Shown piece after piece: positions 14,804 through 23,376 of a stretch of 23,857 nucleotides of DNA (the stretch's first letter is position 1; each line of letters begins with the position of its first letter). The notes beneath the pieces are model-generated. The model was not told where the DNA came from. It did not search any database and was given only the letters and a program-made list of their open reading frames with translations. The stretch covers positions 1 through 23,857 of the forward strand of contig JAICTU010000077.1 in NCBI GenBank assembly GCA_025936205.1. The letters are read 5' to 3'. A program made the position numbers and the translations under genes. This DNA comes from Polyangiaceae bacterium. Lineage in GTDB: Bacteria > Myxococcota > Polyangia > Polyangiales > Polyangiaceae.

Positions 14804-17137
14804 ATGTTGGGATCAGTACTGTGGGAGTCGCTGCCTGAGTTCGGAACCGGCGTGCTCTATGCGATCCTGGTCGCAGCCGCTTATACGTTCGCCGTCTCGG
14901 TCGCCGCAGGTCGGGGCCGCCCGCGCTTGCTGCAGTCCGCGCGGCTCGGCGCCTACGGCACCACCGCGCTGGTGCTGCTGGGCGTTATCCTGCTGGCGTA
15001 CGCCTTCGTCACGCACGATTTTCGTATCCGCTACGTGGCTCGCTACAGCGACCGCTCGATGACGACCACGTACCTGTTCACCTCGCTCTGGGGCGGCCAG
15101 GACGGCTCGCTGCTCTGGTGGCTGTTCTTGCTCAGCCTGTACATCGCGGCCTGCGTGCGCTGGCTGGAGGGCAAGTATCGCCTGCTGCAGCCCTACGTGA
15201 TCGCGACGCTGATGGTGATCGTGGGCTTCTTCGCCCTGCTGATGCTGTACTCGGCGAATCCCTTCGAGACCAGCATCGCCGGCGCGCGCGTGGACGGCGA
15301 TGGCCTCAATCCGCTGCTGCGCAACTACTACATGATCATCCACCCGCCGAGCCTCTACACCGGCTTCGTGGGCTGCTCGATCCCGTTCGCCTTCGCCGTC
15401 TCGGCGCTGATCACCGGCCGCCTGGATTCCGAATGGATCGTGGCCGTGCGCAAGTGGATGCTGTTCGCGTGGATGTTCCTCTCCATCGGCAACGCGCTGG
15501 GCATGAAGTGGGCGTACGAGGAGCTGGGCTGGGGCGGTTACTGGGCGTGGGATCCGGTGGAGAACGCCGCCTGCCTGCCCTGGTTCACGGCCACCGCCTA
15601 CGTGCATTCGACCATGATTCAGGAGCGGCGCAACACGCTCAAGGTGTGGAACGTGATCTTGATCTGCATCACGTTCTTCTTGACCATCTTCGGCACGTTC
15701 CTGACGCGCTCGGGCATGATCAGCAGCGTGCACAGCTTCGCCCAGAGCGATATCGGCTGGTACTTCGCCGGCTTCATGGGCTTCATCGTCGCGGTGTGCG
15801 CGGGGCTGATCGTCTGGCGCTTGCCGCTGCTCCGCTCGGAAGGGCGGATCGAGTCGATGCTCAGCCGTGAGGCCGCGTTCGTGGTCAACAACTGGGCCTT
15901 GCTCGGCGCCTGTACCTTCATCGGCATGGCCACCACCTGGCCGCTGATCACCGAGTTCTTCCAGGGTCAGCAGGCCACGGTGGGCCCGCCCTTCTACAAC
16001 CGCTGGATGGCGCCGATCGGGCTGGCCATCCTGGCGCTGATGGGCATGGCTCCCCTGTTCGGCTGGCGCAAGACCAGCGATGTCTCGCTGAAGCGCGCCT
16101 TCACTTTGCCCACGATCGTGATGGGCGTCGTGATGGTCCTGCACCTCGCGCTGGGCAATCGCCTCGGCTTCCCCGCCTACGTGCTCGATCCGCCGACCTA
16201 CACCGGCGTGGTCGGCAAGGTCGTGCAGCAGCTGGCCGCGATCGCGCCGCTGGTCACGGTGGCGCTGGTGTCCTTCAACTTCGCGGTGGTGTACCAGGAG
16301 TTCGCCCGCGGCGTGGGCGCGCGCCGGCGCAACAGCTCCGAGGGCTTCATCGAGGCGCTGTTCACCCTGGTACGCAAGAGCCGCCGCCGTTACGGCGGGT
16401 ACATCGTGCACATCGGCATCGGCCTCATGTACCTGGGCTTCTGTGGCAAGGCCTGGGAGATCGAGAAAGAGGCCAGCCTGATGCCGCAGGAGAGCGCCGT
16501 CGTGGGCACCTACAAGCTGACCTACAAGGGCTCACGCCGCGACGTCGACGAAGAGAAGCAGATGATCTTCGCCGATATGGATGTGGAGCAAAACGGCCGC
16601 GCCCTGCCGCAGGTGCACCCGGCCAAGTTCATCTACAACCAGTCCAACATGGGTCCCACTACCGAGGTCTCGCAGCTGAACGGTCTGCGCGATGACCTGT
16701 ACGTGGTGGTCGGCACGATCGATCCGGACAGCAAGCGCGCGACGTTCCGGATCCACGTCAATCCGCTGGTGTTCTGGATCTGGGCGGGTGTCTTCGTCCT
16801 GATCGGTGGCGCCGCGATTTCGCTCTGGCCGGATGTGAGCTTGCGCGAGGTGGGCGCCTGGAGCTATGCACGCGCCGCTGCGGGCCTCACGAGTGGCGTC
16901 ATGTTTGCTCTGATCTTTGCCAGCTCTTCTGCCGGGGCCGTCGAAAGCCGCCACCAGCTCGGGCAGCAGTTTGGGCCCGGGCACGCTCAAGCTCTGGCGT
17001 CCGCACCCCGGGTGAACGAGTTTGCGCCGTTGCAACCTCGCGATTGGTCGGGCAGCGGCGTGGCAGTTTTCGGTGGTCTCCTGTTTGGTGCCGCCGTCGC
17101 CTTTGCCGGCTCTCGTCGCGGACGCGAGCAAGGCTGA
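14804..17137 (+). CDS. ccmF: Cytochrome c heme lyase, CcmF/NrfE/CcsA family
   Basis: 777 residues, a polytopic inner-membrane protein that attaches heme to apocytochrome c outside the cytoplasm in System I maturation. The tryptophan-rich WWD heme-binding motif is present (WAYEELGWGGYWAWDPVENA, 236-255). So are the four His residues expected of CcmF heme sites: His180 (MIIHPP), His269 (YVHST), His310 (SSVHSFA) and His536 (YIVHIGIG). GGQDGSLLWW (97-106) is another family signature. The protein is about 100 residues longer than typical: after the usual last helix, residues 685-777 add a signal-like hydrophobic segment (695-712), a polar stretch and a final helix. It heads a probable operon with the two genes below. 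ccmA-E, G and H are not in the window. Confidence 0.94.
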   Translation: MLGSVLWESLPEFGTGVLYAILVAAAYTFAVSVAAGRGRPRLLQSARLGAYGTTALVLLGVILLAYAFVTHDFRIRYVARYSDRSMTTTYLFTSLWGGQDGSLLWWLFLLSLYIAACVRWLEGKYRLLQPYVIATLMVIVGFFALLMLYSANPFETSIAGARVDGDGLNPLLRNYYMIIHPPSLYTGFVGCSIPFAFAVSALITGRLDSEWIVAVRKWMLFAWMFLSIGNALGMKWAYEELGWGGYWAWDPVENAACLPWFTATAYVHSTMIQERRNTLKVWNVILICITFFLTIFGTFLTRSGMISSVHSFAQSDIGWYFAGFMGFIVAVCAGLIVWRLPLLRSEGRIESMLSREAAFVVNNWALLGACTFIGMATTWPLITEFFQGQQATVGPPFYNRWMAPIGLAILALMGMAPLFGWRKTSDVSLKRAFTLPTIVMGVVMVLHLALGNRLGFPAYVLDPPTYTGVVGKVVQQLAAIAPLVTVALVSFNFAVVYQEFARGVGARRRNSSEGFIEALFTLVRKSRRRYGGYIVHIGIGLMYLGFCGKAWEIEKEASLMPQESAVVGTYKLTYKGSRRDVDEEKQMIFADMDVEQNGRALPQVHPAKFIYNQSNMGPTTEVSQLNGLRDDLYVVVGTIDPDSKRATFRIHVNPLVFWIWAGVFVLIGGAAISLWPDVSLREVGAWSYARAAAGLTSGVMFALIFASSSAGAVESRHQLGQQFGPGHAQALASAPRVNEFAPLQPRDWSGSGVAVFGGLLFGAAVAFAGSRRGREQG

Positions 17138-17160
17138 AGGCCCTCGAGGTCGTGAACACG

Positions 17161-17751
17161 ATGGCGCAACCGCTCCCCCCCTCCGTCCAACAATATGCCG
17201 CTCACGCACGCTGGGCGGCGCCCCTGCTGGTCATCATTCTGGCCAGCTTGTTCGGGCACCACTTCGGCCTCGGCATCGGACTGCTCATCGTTGCCGGCGG
17301 TGTGCTGTCCGGGAGCATCTGGCTGATCTGGTCCAGCCTGCAGGGCCTCTCCGGCGAGGCGCCCTTGACGCTCGACGAGGCGCTCAGCCTCGGCGCGCCG
17401 AGCGCGGAGGAAGAGCAGAAGCGGGCCGTGCTGCGCGCCCTGAAAGACCTCGAGTATGAGCGCGCCGTCGGCAAGATCAACGAGGCCGACTACACGAGCC
17501 TGGCCGAGCACTACCGCAACGAGGCCAAGCGCTTGCTGCGGGCCGTGGACGCCGACCTGGGTCCGGAGCGCGAGCGCGCCGAGCAGATCCTGACGGAGCG
17601 CCTCGCCGCACTGGAAGCCGAAGACATCGACGACGAGGCAGCCAGCGCGAAGCGGGCAGGCTCGAAAAAAGCTGCCGTCAATGCCGACGACGCCGAGGAG
17701 GGCTCGGAGCCCGCCGTGGCAAAGAGCCCGTCTTCCGGCGCTGCCCCCTGA
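17161..17751 (+). CDS. CcmI-like membrane protein of the cytochrome c maturation cluster
   Basis: 196 residues. Two membrane helices near the N-terminus (about 17-55, APLLVIILASLFGHHFGLGIG then LLIVAGGVLSGSIWLIW) are followed by a cytoplasmic or periplasmic helical region. The segment RAVLRALKDLEYERAVGKI then NEADYTSLAEHYRNEAKRLL closely resembles the N-terminal region of CcmI/CycH (A-L-x-D-L-E-x-D-x-x-x-G-K-x-x-x-x-D-Y). CcmI proteins handle apocytochrome c for the heme lyase. The TPR domain of full-length CcmI is absent. It starts 23 bp after ccmF. ATG at 17161 is chosen; an in-frame GTG at 17152 has GAGG just before it and is possible. The C-terminal tail is acidic then basic and low-complexity. 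Confidence 0.75.
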   Translation: MAQPLPPSVQQYAAHARWAAPLLVIILASLFGHHFGLGIGLLIVAGGVLSGSIWLIWSSLQGLSGEAPLTLDEALSLGAPSAEEEQKRAVLRALKDLEYERAVGKINEADYTSLAEHYRNEAKRLLRAVDADLGPERERAEQILTERLAALEAEDIDDEAASAKRAGSKKAAVNADDAEEGSEPAVAKSPSSGAAP

Positions 17752-17769
17752 TTTCTGGATCGAGGACCG

Positions 17770-19215
17770 ATGACTGAGCCGCTCGTACCCCATTTGCGCT
17801 GCGCACCGAACCGTTTGCCCCGTCGCGGGCTACGGAGAGGTGCCTGGATCGGCGCCCTGATTTCGCTGGCCCTGGCCTCCGGCGCCCTCTCTTCGGGCGC
17901 CCAGGCGCCCGCGGGCCCTGCTGCGGGCGGCCCTGCTGCGGGCGGCCCTGCTGCGGGCAGCCCTGCTGCGGGCGGCGCGCCCATCACGGTGCCGCGCGGA
18001 GCCCCGGGCCTGCAGCGGCGGCCCTCTGCGAGTGCGCCCGCCTCGGCGCAACACATGATCAACCCGCACGGCAACCGCCAGCAACAGGCGCGCATCGTCC
18101 CCGCCCCCGATCTCGCGCCCGGCGAGATCGAGGTGCGCCTGAGCTCCAACGAGGTCGACCTGCTCGACAACGAGGAGGTCAAGCTCTCGATCAGCAAGCA
18201 GAGCATCGCGCAGGGCAACAGCAGCAGCGAGATCAAGGACAAGACCAACATCGGTGGCGTCGTCCGCTTTCAGAACCTGTCCACCGAGACGGATCACATC
18301 TACACGGTCAGCGCCAACATCGCGGGTGCCCAGTACTCGAGCCCCCAGTTCCAGTTTCGCGCCGGCGACGCTGGCCTGCGCGTGCTGCTGCCCGTGTACA
18401 AGGCGAGCACCGATGTGAACGGGATCTTGATCCTGTCGCGCTCGCTGGTGGCCATCATCCCCCAGGACAATCTGTTCGCCATCGACTTCCTGATGCGCGT
18501 CGAGAACTACAGCGACACGGCCTGGGTGCCCGATAAAGCGGACCAGCAGGCGCGCCTGGTGTTGCCCGAAGGTGCCAAGGCGATCACGATCAAGGAAGAC
18601 ACCGGCGACGCGCGCTTCGAAAAAGACGGCGACGGCGCGATCCGTCTGGCAGGCACCTTCGCCCCCGGCCAGCACGACCTGATGATGCGCTTCCACCTCG
18701 ACTCGACGGGTGAGAGTAACCGCAACCTGAGCTTCCCCTCGGGCGTCCATCTCGGATCGATGCGCGTGCTGCTCGACAGCGCCCCCGGCATGCAGCTGCG
18801 CGTGGAAGGCTTCTCCGATCCGGTGGAGACCCGCAACCAGGACGGCCAGCGGCGGTTGATCTCCTCGGAAGACTTCCTGGGCGAAAAGAAGAAGGCGCCC
18901 GATCGGATCGAGGTGCACATCACCGGCATCCCGACGCCGGCGGCAGGCAAGAACATCGCTGTCTCCATCGCCGGAGTGATCGCCCTCGGTGGCCTGGCGG
19001 CGTCGATCGGCCGGTTCCGTTCGCGCGCCCCCGCGCGCTCGCAGCTCTCCAAGGAGGATCGCGAGCGCGCCGGAGAGCTGCTGCTCGAGGAGCTGATCCG
19101 ACTGGAGCAGGCCTTCAAGCACGGCGAGATCGGGCGCAAGACGCACGAGACCGCCAAGCGCCAGCTGCTCGAAGCGTACGCGCGCCTGGGCGCGGGCTCG
19201 CCCGCCACGGCGTAG
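17770..19215 (+). CDS. Exported protein with C-terminal membrane helix, in ccm cluster
   Basis: 481 residues, no family recognised by name. An N-terminal signal sequence (WIGALISLALASGALSSGAQA) is followed by a Gly-Pro-Ala-Ala repeat, a large beta-rich extracytoplasmic region (about 110-390, for example GEIEVRLSSNEVDLLDNEEV and the carboxypeptidase-regulatory-like GVVRFQNLSTETDHIYTVS), then a membrane helix (about 394-413) and a cytoplasmic helical tail. The tail (LLLEELIRLEQAFKHGEIGR then KTHETAKRQLLEAYARLG) resembles the helical part of the preceding CcmI-like protein. ATG at 17770 has GAGGA just upstream. The gap to the preceding gene is 18 bp, so the operon with ccmF is likely and a role in cytochrome maturation or apocytochrome handling is inferred. 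Confidence 0.72.
   Translation: MTEPLVPHLRCAPNRLPRRGLRRGAWIGALISLALASGALSSGAQAPAGPAAGGPAAGGPAAGSPAAGGAPITVPRGAPGLQRRPSASAPASAQHMINPHGNRQQQARIVPAPDLAPGEIEVRLSSNEVDLLDNEEVKLSISKQSIAQGNSSSEIKDKTNIGGVVRFQNLSTETDHIYTVSANIAGAQYSSPQFQFRAGDAGLRVLLPVYKASTDVNGILILSRSLVAIIPQDNLFAIDFLMRVENYSDTAWVPDKADQQARLVLPEGAKAITIKEDTGDARFEKDGDGAIRLAGTFAPGQHDLMMRFHLDSTGESNRNLSFPSGVHLGSMRVLLDSAPGMQLRVEGFSDPVETRNQDGQRRLISSEDFLGEKKKAPDRIEVHITGIPTPAAGKNIAVSIAGVIALGGLAASIGRFRSRAPARSQLSKEDRERAGELLLEELIRLEQAFKHGEIGRKTHETAKRQLLEAYARLGAGSPATA
17917..17977. repeat. 15-bp coding tandem repeat (GPAAG)
   Basis: Four near-identical copies of GGCCCTGCTGCGGGC within the exported protein gene encode Gly-Pro-Ala-Ala-Gly, forming a flexible linker after the signal peptide. 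One copy has a Ser substitution (GSPAAG). Confidence 0.85.
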
Positions 19216-19357
19216 TGTGAGGTCAGGGTGGTGAAGGCGCTGCGCCGGAACCACCCCTGCATACAAGCGATGACTCCGCGCACAGCGCCTTTCGCCAGGC
19301 GTCGCTGAGATTACCGCGCTCGAGTCGGCCGTTTGCTTCGACCTGTGGCTGCGTCGT

Positions 19358-19375
19358 GCTACTCGTCGGAGTAGC
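19358..19375. promoter_or_regulatory. 7-bp hairpin upstream of the chemosensory operon
   Basis: GCTACTC-GTCG-GAGTAGC is a perfect 7-bp inverted repeat 58 bp before the first cheW. No U-tract follows. It could end the upstream ccm transcript or be an operator. The rest of the 19216-19432 spacer shows no gene. Confidence 0.4.
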
Positions 19376-19432
19376 GGAGGGGTAACGTCTCAGTGAGGTC
19401 GGGGTCGGCGAGCGAGGCTTGGGGAGACTGAC

Positions 19433-19876
19433 GTGGTGGACCGGGCTCTGCTCTGCCGCGTGCACCGGATGCTCTGCGCCCTACCGCTGCGCGACGTGAT
19501 CGAGACCTTGCGGCCGCTGCCCATCGAGCCGCTCGCGGGTGCCCCCAGCTATGTCTGCGGGCTCTCGATCCTGCGCGGAGCGCCCGTGCCCGTGGTGGAT
19601 CTCGGGCTGTTGCTCGGCGTGGAACAGCTGCGCGCGACGCGCCTGGTCGTGCTGCGTGCGGGCGCGCGCACGGTGGCCGCGGCCGTGAGCGAGGTGCTCG
19701 GAGTCCGAACGCTCGCCGGGGATGGCGGCCTACCACCCCTGCTGAAGGAGGCCGGGCACGGCGCGATCCAGACCCTGGGCAGCCTCGATCGAGAGCTGCT
19801 CCTGGTCCTGGAGGGCGCGCGCATCGTGCCGGAGGAGATCTTCGCGCAGCTGCCGCCGGGAGCGCGCCCGTCATGA
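19433..19876 (+). CDS. cheW: CheW-like chemosensory coupling protein (first)
   Basis: 147 residues. The protein follows the CheW fold: an early strand (LLCRVHRMLCALPLRDVIETLRP), the conserved GLSILRGAPVPVVDLGLLLG core that contacts receptor and kinase, then RLVVLRAGARTVAAAVSEVLGV. CheW bridges methyl-accepting receptors to the CheA kinase in cytoplasmic arrays. GTG at 19433 is used; a second GTG follows at once. It is the first gene of the operon and overlaps cheR by 4 bp (ATGA), so translation is coupled. It is short and lacks an obvious second functional domain. Confidence 0.88.
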   Translation: MVDRALLCRVHRMLCALPLRDVIETLRPLPIEPLAGAPSYVCGLSILRGAPVPVVDLGLLLGVEQLRATRLVVLRAGARTVAAAVSEVLGVRTLAGDGGLPPLLKEAGHGAIQTLGSLDRELLLVLEGARIVPEEIFAQLPPGARPS

Positions 19877-21375
19877 CGTCCGTCGGCGCCCCGGAGGTGG
19901 AGGCCTTCCGCGCGACCGTGGCGCGGCGGCTCGGCCTGAACTTCGACGACTCGAAGAGCGGGCAGCTCGCGGAGGTCCTGCGGCAACGGCTGGAAGCGAC
20001 GGGCCTCTCCTGTGACAGCTACCTACAGCTGTTCGAGCAGGAGCCTCTTGCCGAAGAGACGGGCGCGCTGGCGCGCAGCCTGACCGTCGGTGAAACCTAC
20101 TTCTTTCGCAACCGCGACCACTTCCGGGCCGTCAGCGAGCTGGTGCTGCCGGAGCGCCTGCGCTCCGGCGAGCGGCGCTTGCGCGTCCTCTCCGCAGGCT
20201 GCTCCTCGGGCGAAGAAGCCTATTCCCTGGCCATCCTGGCGCGATCCATCGCGCCAGGCGCGGCCTTCGAGCTCGAGATCCGAGCTGTCGACGTGAACCC
20301 GGCGGCCCTGGAAAAGGCGCGCCGGGCGCGCTTCAGCTCCTGGGCGCTGCGCGAGACCCCGCTCGACGTGCAACAGCGCTGGTTCCGACCCGCCGGGCGC
20401 GAGTTTCAGCTCGATGAAACGCTGCGACCCGCGGTCGAGTTCGAACAGCGCAACCTGGCGGCGAACGATGGCGAGCTGTGGGGACCGGGCCGCTACGACC
20501 TGATCTTTTGCCGCAACGTGCTGATGTACTTCGTGCCGGAGGTCGCGCGGGCCGTCGTCGCGCGCATGGCTCGTGCGCTGGTGCCCGGCGGTTACCTGTT
20601 TCTCGGCCACGCCGAGACGCTGCGCGGCCTGTCCCAGGAGTTTCACCTGTGCCACACGCACGGCACGTTTTACTACCAGCTGGGGGCGCACGGCCGCGAG
20701 CGGCCCGAGCCGGTCTCGCCCCCGCCGCCGCCCGTCAGCCCCCGCTTCGATCCCTTGCCCTTACCGCTCGTGGATGCCTCGGACGGCTGGGTCGACGCGA
20801 TCCGCAAGGCCGCCGAACGCATCCAGGCGCTCAGCGCTCGCGAGCCGGCGCAGGCACGCATCAGCCCCCCCAGCTGGGACCTGGCGCCATCCCTGGAGCT
20901 GCTGCGCCGGGAGCGCTTCGGCGAGGCGCTGCAGCTCGTGCGCTCGTTCCCGTCGGAATCGGCGCGCGATCCCGACGTGCTGCTGCTGCAAGCCGTGCTG
21001 CTCGCGCACAACGCCGAGCTGGGCGCCGCGGAGCAAGCTTGCCAGTGCCTGCTCGCGCTGGACGAGCTGAACGCCGGCGCCCACTACGTGCTCGCCTTGT
21101 GCCGCGAAGGCGCGGGCGATCGGCGAGCCGCCATCGAGCAGGATCAGGTGGCCGTGTATCTGGCTCCGAGCTTTGCCATGCCGCGCCTGCATCTCGGGCT
21201 GCTCGCGCGCCGCGCGGGGGAGCGCGAGGCCGCGAGCCGCGAGCTCGGGCAGGCTCTCCAGCTGCTGCAGGGTGAAGATCCCTCGCGCTTGCTGCTGTTT
21301 GGCGGGGGCTTTCAGCGCGAAGCGTTGATCGCCCTGTGCCGGGCGGAGCTCGAAGCCGTGAGGAGCCAGCGATGA
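19873..21375 (+). CDS. cheR: CheR-type MCP methyltransferase with C-terminal TPR region
   Basis: 500 residues. The N-terminal all-helical CheR domain (about 8-75) ends in TVGETYFFRN. The SAM-binding domain (about 80-270) has LSAGCSSGEEAYSLA (106-120), Asp140 in AVDVNPAAL, and CRNVLMYF (213-220). It should methylate glutamates on the receptor using SAM. A Pro-rich linker (about 275-300) leads to a helical tail with TPR-like repeats (ELGAAEQACQCLLALDELNA, HYVLALCREGAGDRRAAIEQ, RLHLGLLARRAGEREAASRE). CheR-TPR fusions are typical of Wsp/Frz-type alternative chemosensory systems, as in WspC. It overlaps cheW genes by 4 bp on both sides. Confidence 0.94.
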   Translation: MTSVGAPEVEAFRATVARRLGLNFDDSKSGQLAEVLRQRLEATGLSCDSYLQLFEQEPLAEETGALARSLTVGETYFFRNRDHFRAVSELVLPERLRSGERRLRVLSAGCSSGEEAYSLAILARSIAPGAAFELEIRAVDVNPAALEKARRARFSSWALRETPLDVQQRWFRPAGREFQLDETLRPAVEFEQRNLAANDGELWGPGRYDLIFCRNVLMYFVPEVARAVVARMARALVPGGYLFLGHAETLRGLSQEFHLCHTHGTFYYQLGAHGRERPEPVSPPPPPVSPRFDPLPLPLVDASDGWVDAIRKAAERIQALSAREPAQARISPPSWDLAPSLELLRRERFGEALQLVRSFPSESARDPDVLLLQAVLLAHNAELGAAEQACQCLLALDELNAGAHYVLALCREGAGDRRAAIEQDQVAVYLAPSFAMPRLHLGLLARRAGEREAASRELGQALQLLQGEDPSRLLLFGGGFQREALIALCRAELEAVRSQR

Positions 21376-21902
21376 AGAAGGAGCTGGCCGCCGGCGTGCT
21401 GGGCAGGGCCGCGGAGCTGGCGCGCGCCTTTGACTCGAGCTTCGCCCGCGCACCGGACCACGACGCCCGGGCGCAGATCGACGTGCTGGCGATCCGGCTC
21501 GGCGCCGCGCCGCATGCCCTGCGCCTGGCGCAGCTGGCCGGCTTGTACGCACGCCGCGCGATCGCCCCGCTGCCGAGCGCCGTGCCCGAGTTGCTCGGCC
21601 TGGTGAGCCTGCGCGCGGCGATCGTGCCCGTGTACGACCTGGCGGCGCTGCTGGGCCGCCCCGCGCAGCAGGCGCCGCGCTGGCTGGTGCTGGCCGCTGC
21701 CGCGCCCGTCGCGCTCGCCTTCGACGCGCTGGACGGCTACCGCCGCCTGCCACCGGAGGCGATCGTCACCGGCCCGGGTGAGGCGGGCGCGGAGCGCGGC
21801 CCGGAGCTGGCGCGAGTGGACGAAGCATTGAGACCGATGGTGGATCTTCGGGCAGTGCTGGCACGAATCGCGGTGCGAGCGGGTGGAACCCAGGGAGCGT
21901 GA
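21372..21902 (+). CDS. cheW: CheW-like coupling protein (second)
   Basis: 176 residues. A CheW core is visible: the strand IRLGAAPHALRLAQLAGLYA, then LLGLVSLRAAIVPVYDLAALLG, the same arrangement as in the first cheW, and a C-terminal MVDLRAVLARIA. An N-terminal extension of about 45 residues (ARAFDSSFARAPDHDARAQI) resembles that of WspD-type CheWs. Two non-identical CheWs around a CheR match the WspB-WspC-WspD order. ATG at 21372 overlaps the cheR stop (ATGA), which makes the shorter form certain over the upstream ATG-like frame. The receptor gene starts 3 nt after its stop. Confidence 0.86.
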   Translation: MKKELAAGVLGRAAELARAFDSSFARAPDHDARAQIDVLAIRLGAAPHALRLAQLAGLYARRAIAPLPSAVPELLGLVSLRAAIVPVYDLAALLGRPAQQAPRWLVLAAAAPVALAFDALDGYRRLPPEAIVTGPGEAGAERGPELARVDEALRPMVDLRAVLARIAVRAGGTQGA

Positions 21903-21905
21903 GGG

Positions 21906-23372
21906 ATGTTCGACAATTGGACCTTCGGCAAGAGAGTGGGCGCGGGGTTTGCGCTGGCCGGCGCGATCCTGGTGGTGATCGCGGCGGTCGGATTTCGCAC
22001 CAGCGAGCAGCTGATCGAAAACGATCGCTGGGTAGACCACACGCACGAGGTGCGCGCGACGCTGGCGGAGCTGACGACGCAGCTGGCGCGCGCCGAAGGC
22101 GCGATGCGAGGTTACGTGATCGCGAGGGATGACTGGTTCCTCGAGCTCTATCGGGCGGCGCTCGACGGAGGCAACCATTCCTTCGAGGCCTTACGCTCGC
22201 TGACCGCCGATAACCCGGCGCAGCAACGTCGCCTGGATGCGCTCCGACCGGTGATCGATGAACGCATTGGCCACGCCCAGCGCACCATCGACGCCGTCAA
22301 AACCAGCCTGGAAGCGGCTACCAAGCTAGTGACGGGGCCGGAAGTCCGGCAGATGAACGATACCATCCGGAAGACCACCGCCGAGATGGACGCCGACGAG
22401 GCACGCTTGCTCACCACGCGAGCCCAGGACGCCGCGGCGGCGTCCGAGATGACCAAGGCCGTGATGCTCTGGGGTAGTCTGCTCGGCGGCCTGAGCGTCG
22501 GCCTGATCGGTTGGCTCATCGTCGGCTCGCTGGGGCAACAGATCAGCACCGCCGTCCATCAGGTGCAGAGCTCGTCCACCGAGCTTCAGGCAGCTGCCAA
22601 CCAGCAGGCCAGCGGAGCCAAGGAACAGGCCACCGCCATGAACGAGATCACGACCACGATCAGCGAGCTGCTGGCGACCTCGCGCCAGATCGCCGAAAGC
22701 GCCCGGCGCGTGGCGCAGATCGCGGACCAGACCGCCAGCAGTGCGCGCGCCGGCGACGGCACTGTCGAGCGCGCGCACGAATCGATCGCCGCGATCCGGC
22801 GCCAGGTGGACTCGATCGTGGGTCACATGCTGGAGCTGGGGCGCAAATCACAGCAGATCGGCGCCGTGCTGGAGATCGTGTCCGAGCTGGCCGAGCAGAC
22901 CAACATCCTGGCCATCAACGCCACCATCGAGGCGGCCGGGGCGGGTGAGGCCGGGCGGCGCTTCGCGGTCGTGGCGGACGAGATCCGCAAGCTGGCTGAT
23001 CGCGTGACCGGCTCGACCAAGGAGATCCGCGGACTGATCGAAGACGTGCGCAGCGCGGTGAATACCACCGTGATGGCGACCGAGACGGGATCGAAGTCGG
23101 TCGACGCCGGCTCCAAGCAGTTCGGCGACGTGGCCGCGGCCTTCAAGCAGATCGGAGGCCTGGTGCAGACCACCACCGAGGCCGCGCGCGAGATCGAGCT
23201 CAGCACCAAGCAGCAGAGCACCGCCGTGGAACAGGTGAACCTGGCCATCGCCAACGTGGCCCAGGCCACGCGCGAGACGGAAGCCAGCGCGGAGCAAACG
23301 CTGAACACCGTCACCCAGCTGACCGTCATGTCCAAGGGCTTGCTGCGCATCGTCCAGCCCCAGGTCGTCTGA
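21906..23372 (+). CDS. Methyl-accepting chemotaxis protein, CHASE3-type sensor
   Basis: 488 residues. The first membrane helix (about 13-29) and second (about 188-211, [21 protein letters not shown]) flank a periplasmic helical sensor of CHASE3 type ([20 protein letters not shown] with YRAAL following). The cytoplasmic part is a long coiled coil with the receptor tip [20 protein letters not shown] then [24 protein letters not shown], which binds CheA and CheW. I see no HAMP domain between the second helix and the signalling domain; the sequence passes straight into Q-rich coiled coil. The C-terminus has no CheR-tethering pentapeptide. It lies 3 nt after cheW and 4 nt before cheA. Confidence 0.94.
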   Translation: MFDNWTFGKRVGAGFALAGAILVVIAAVGFRTSEQLIENDRWVDHTHEVRATLAELTTQLARAEGAMRGYVIARDDWFLELYRAALDGGNHSFEALRSLTADNPAQQRRLDALRPVIDERIGHAQRTIDAVKTSLEAATKLVTGPEVRQMNDTIRKTTAEMDADEARLLTTRAQDAAAASEMTKAVMLWGSLLGGLSVGLIGWLIVGSLGQQISTAVHQVQSSSTELQAAANQQASGAKEQATAMNEITTTISELLATSRQIAESARRVAQIADQTASSARAGDGTVERAHESIAAIRRQVDSIVGHMLELGRKSQQIGAVLEIVSELAEQTNILAINATIEAAGAGEAGRRFAVVADEIRKLADRVTGSTKEIRGLIEDVRSAVNTTVMATETGSKSVDAGSKQFGDVAAAFKQIGGLVQTTTEAAREIELSTKQQSTAVEQVNLAIANVAQATRETEASAEQTLNTVTQLTVMSKGLLRIVQPQVV

Positions 23373-23376
23373 AGAA

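Noticed and set aside
14813..16411. 532-residue minus-strand ORF opposite ccmF
   Set aside because: It is an antisense shadow of ccmF in a His/Gln/Asp-rich frame with no recognisable motif.
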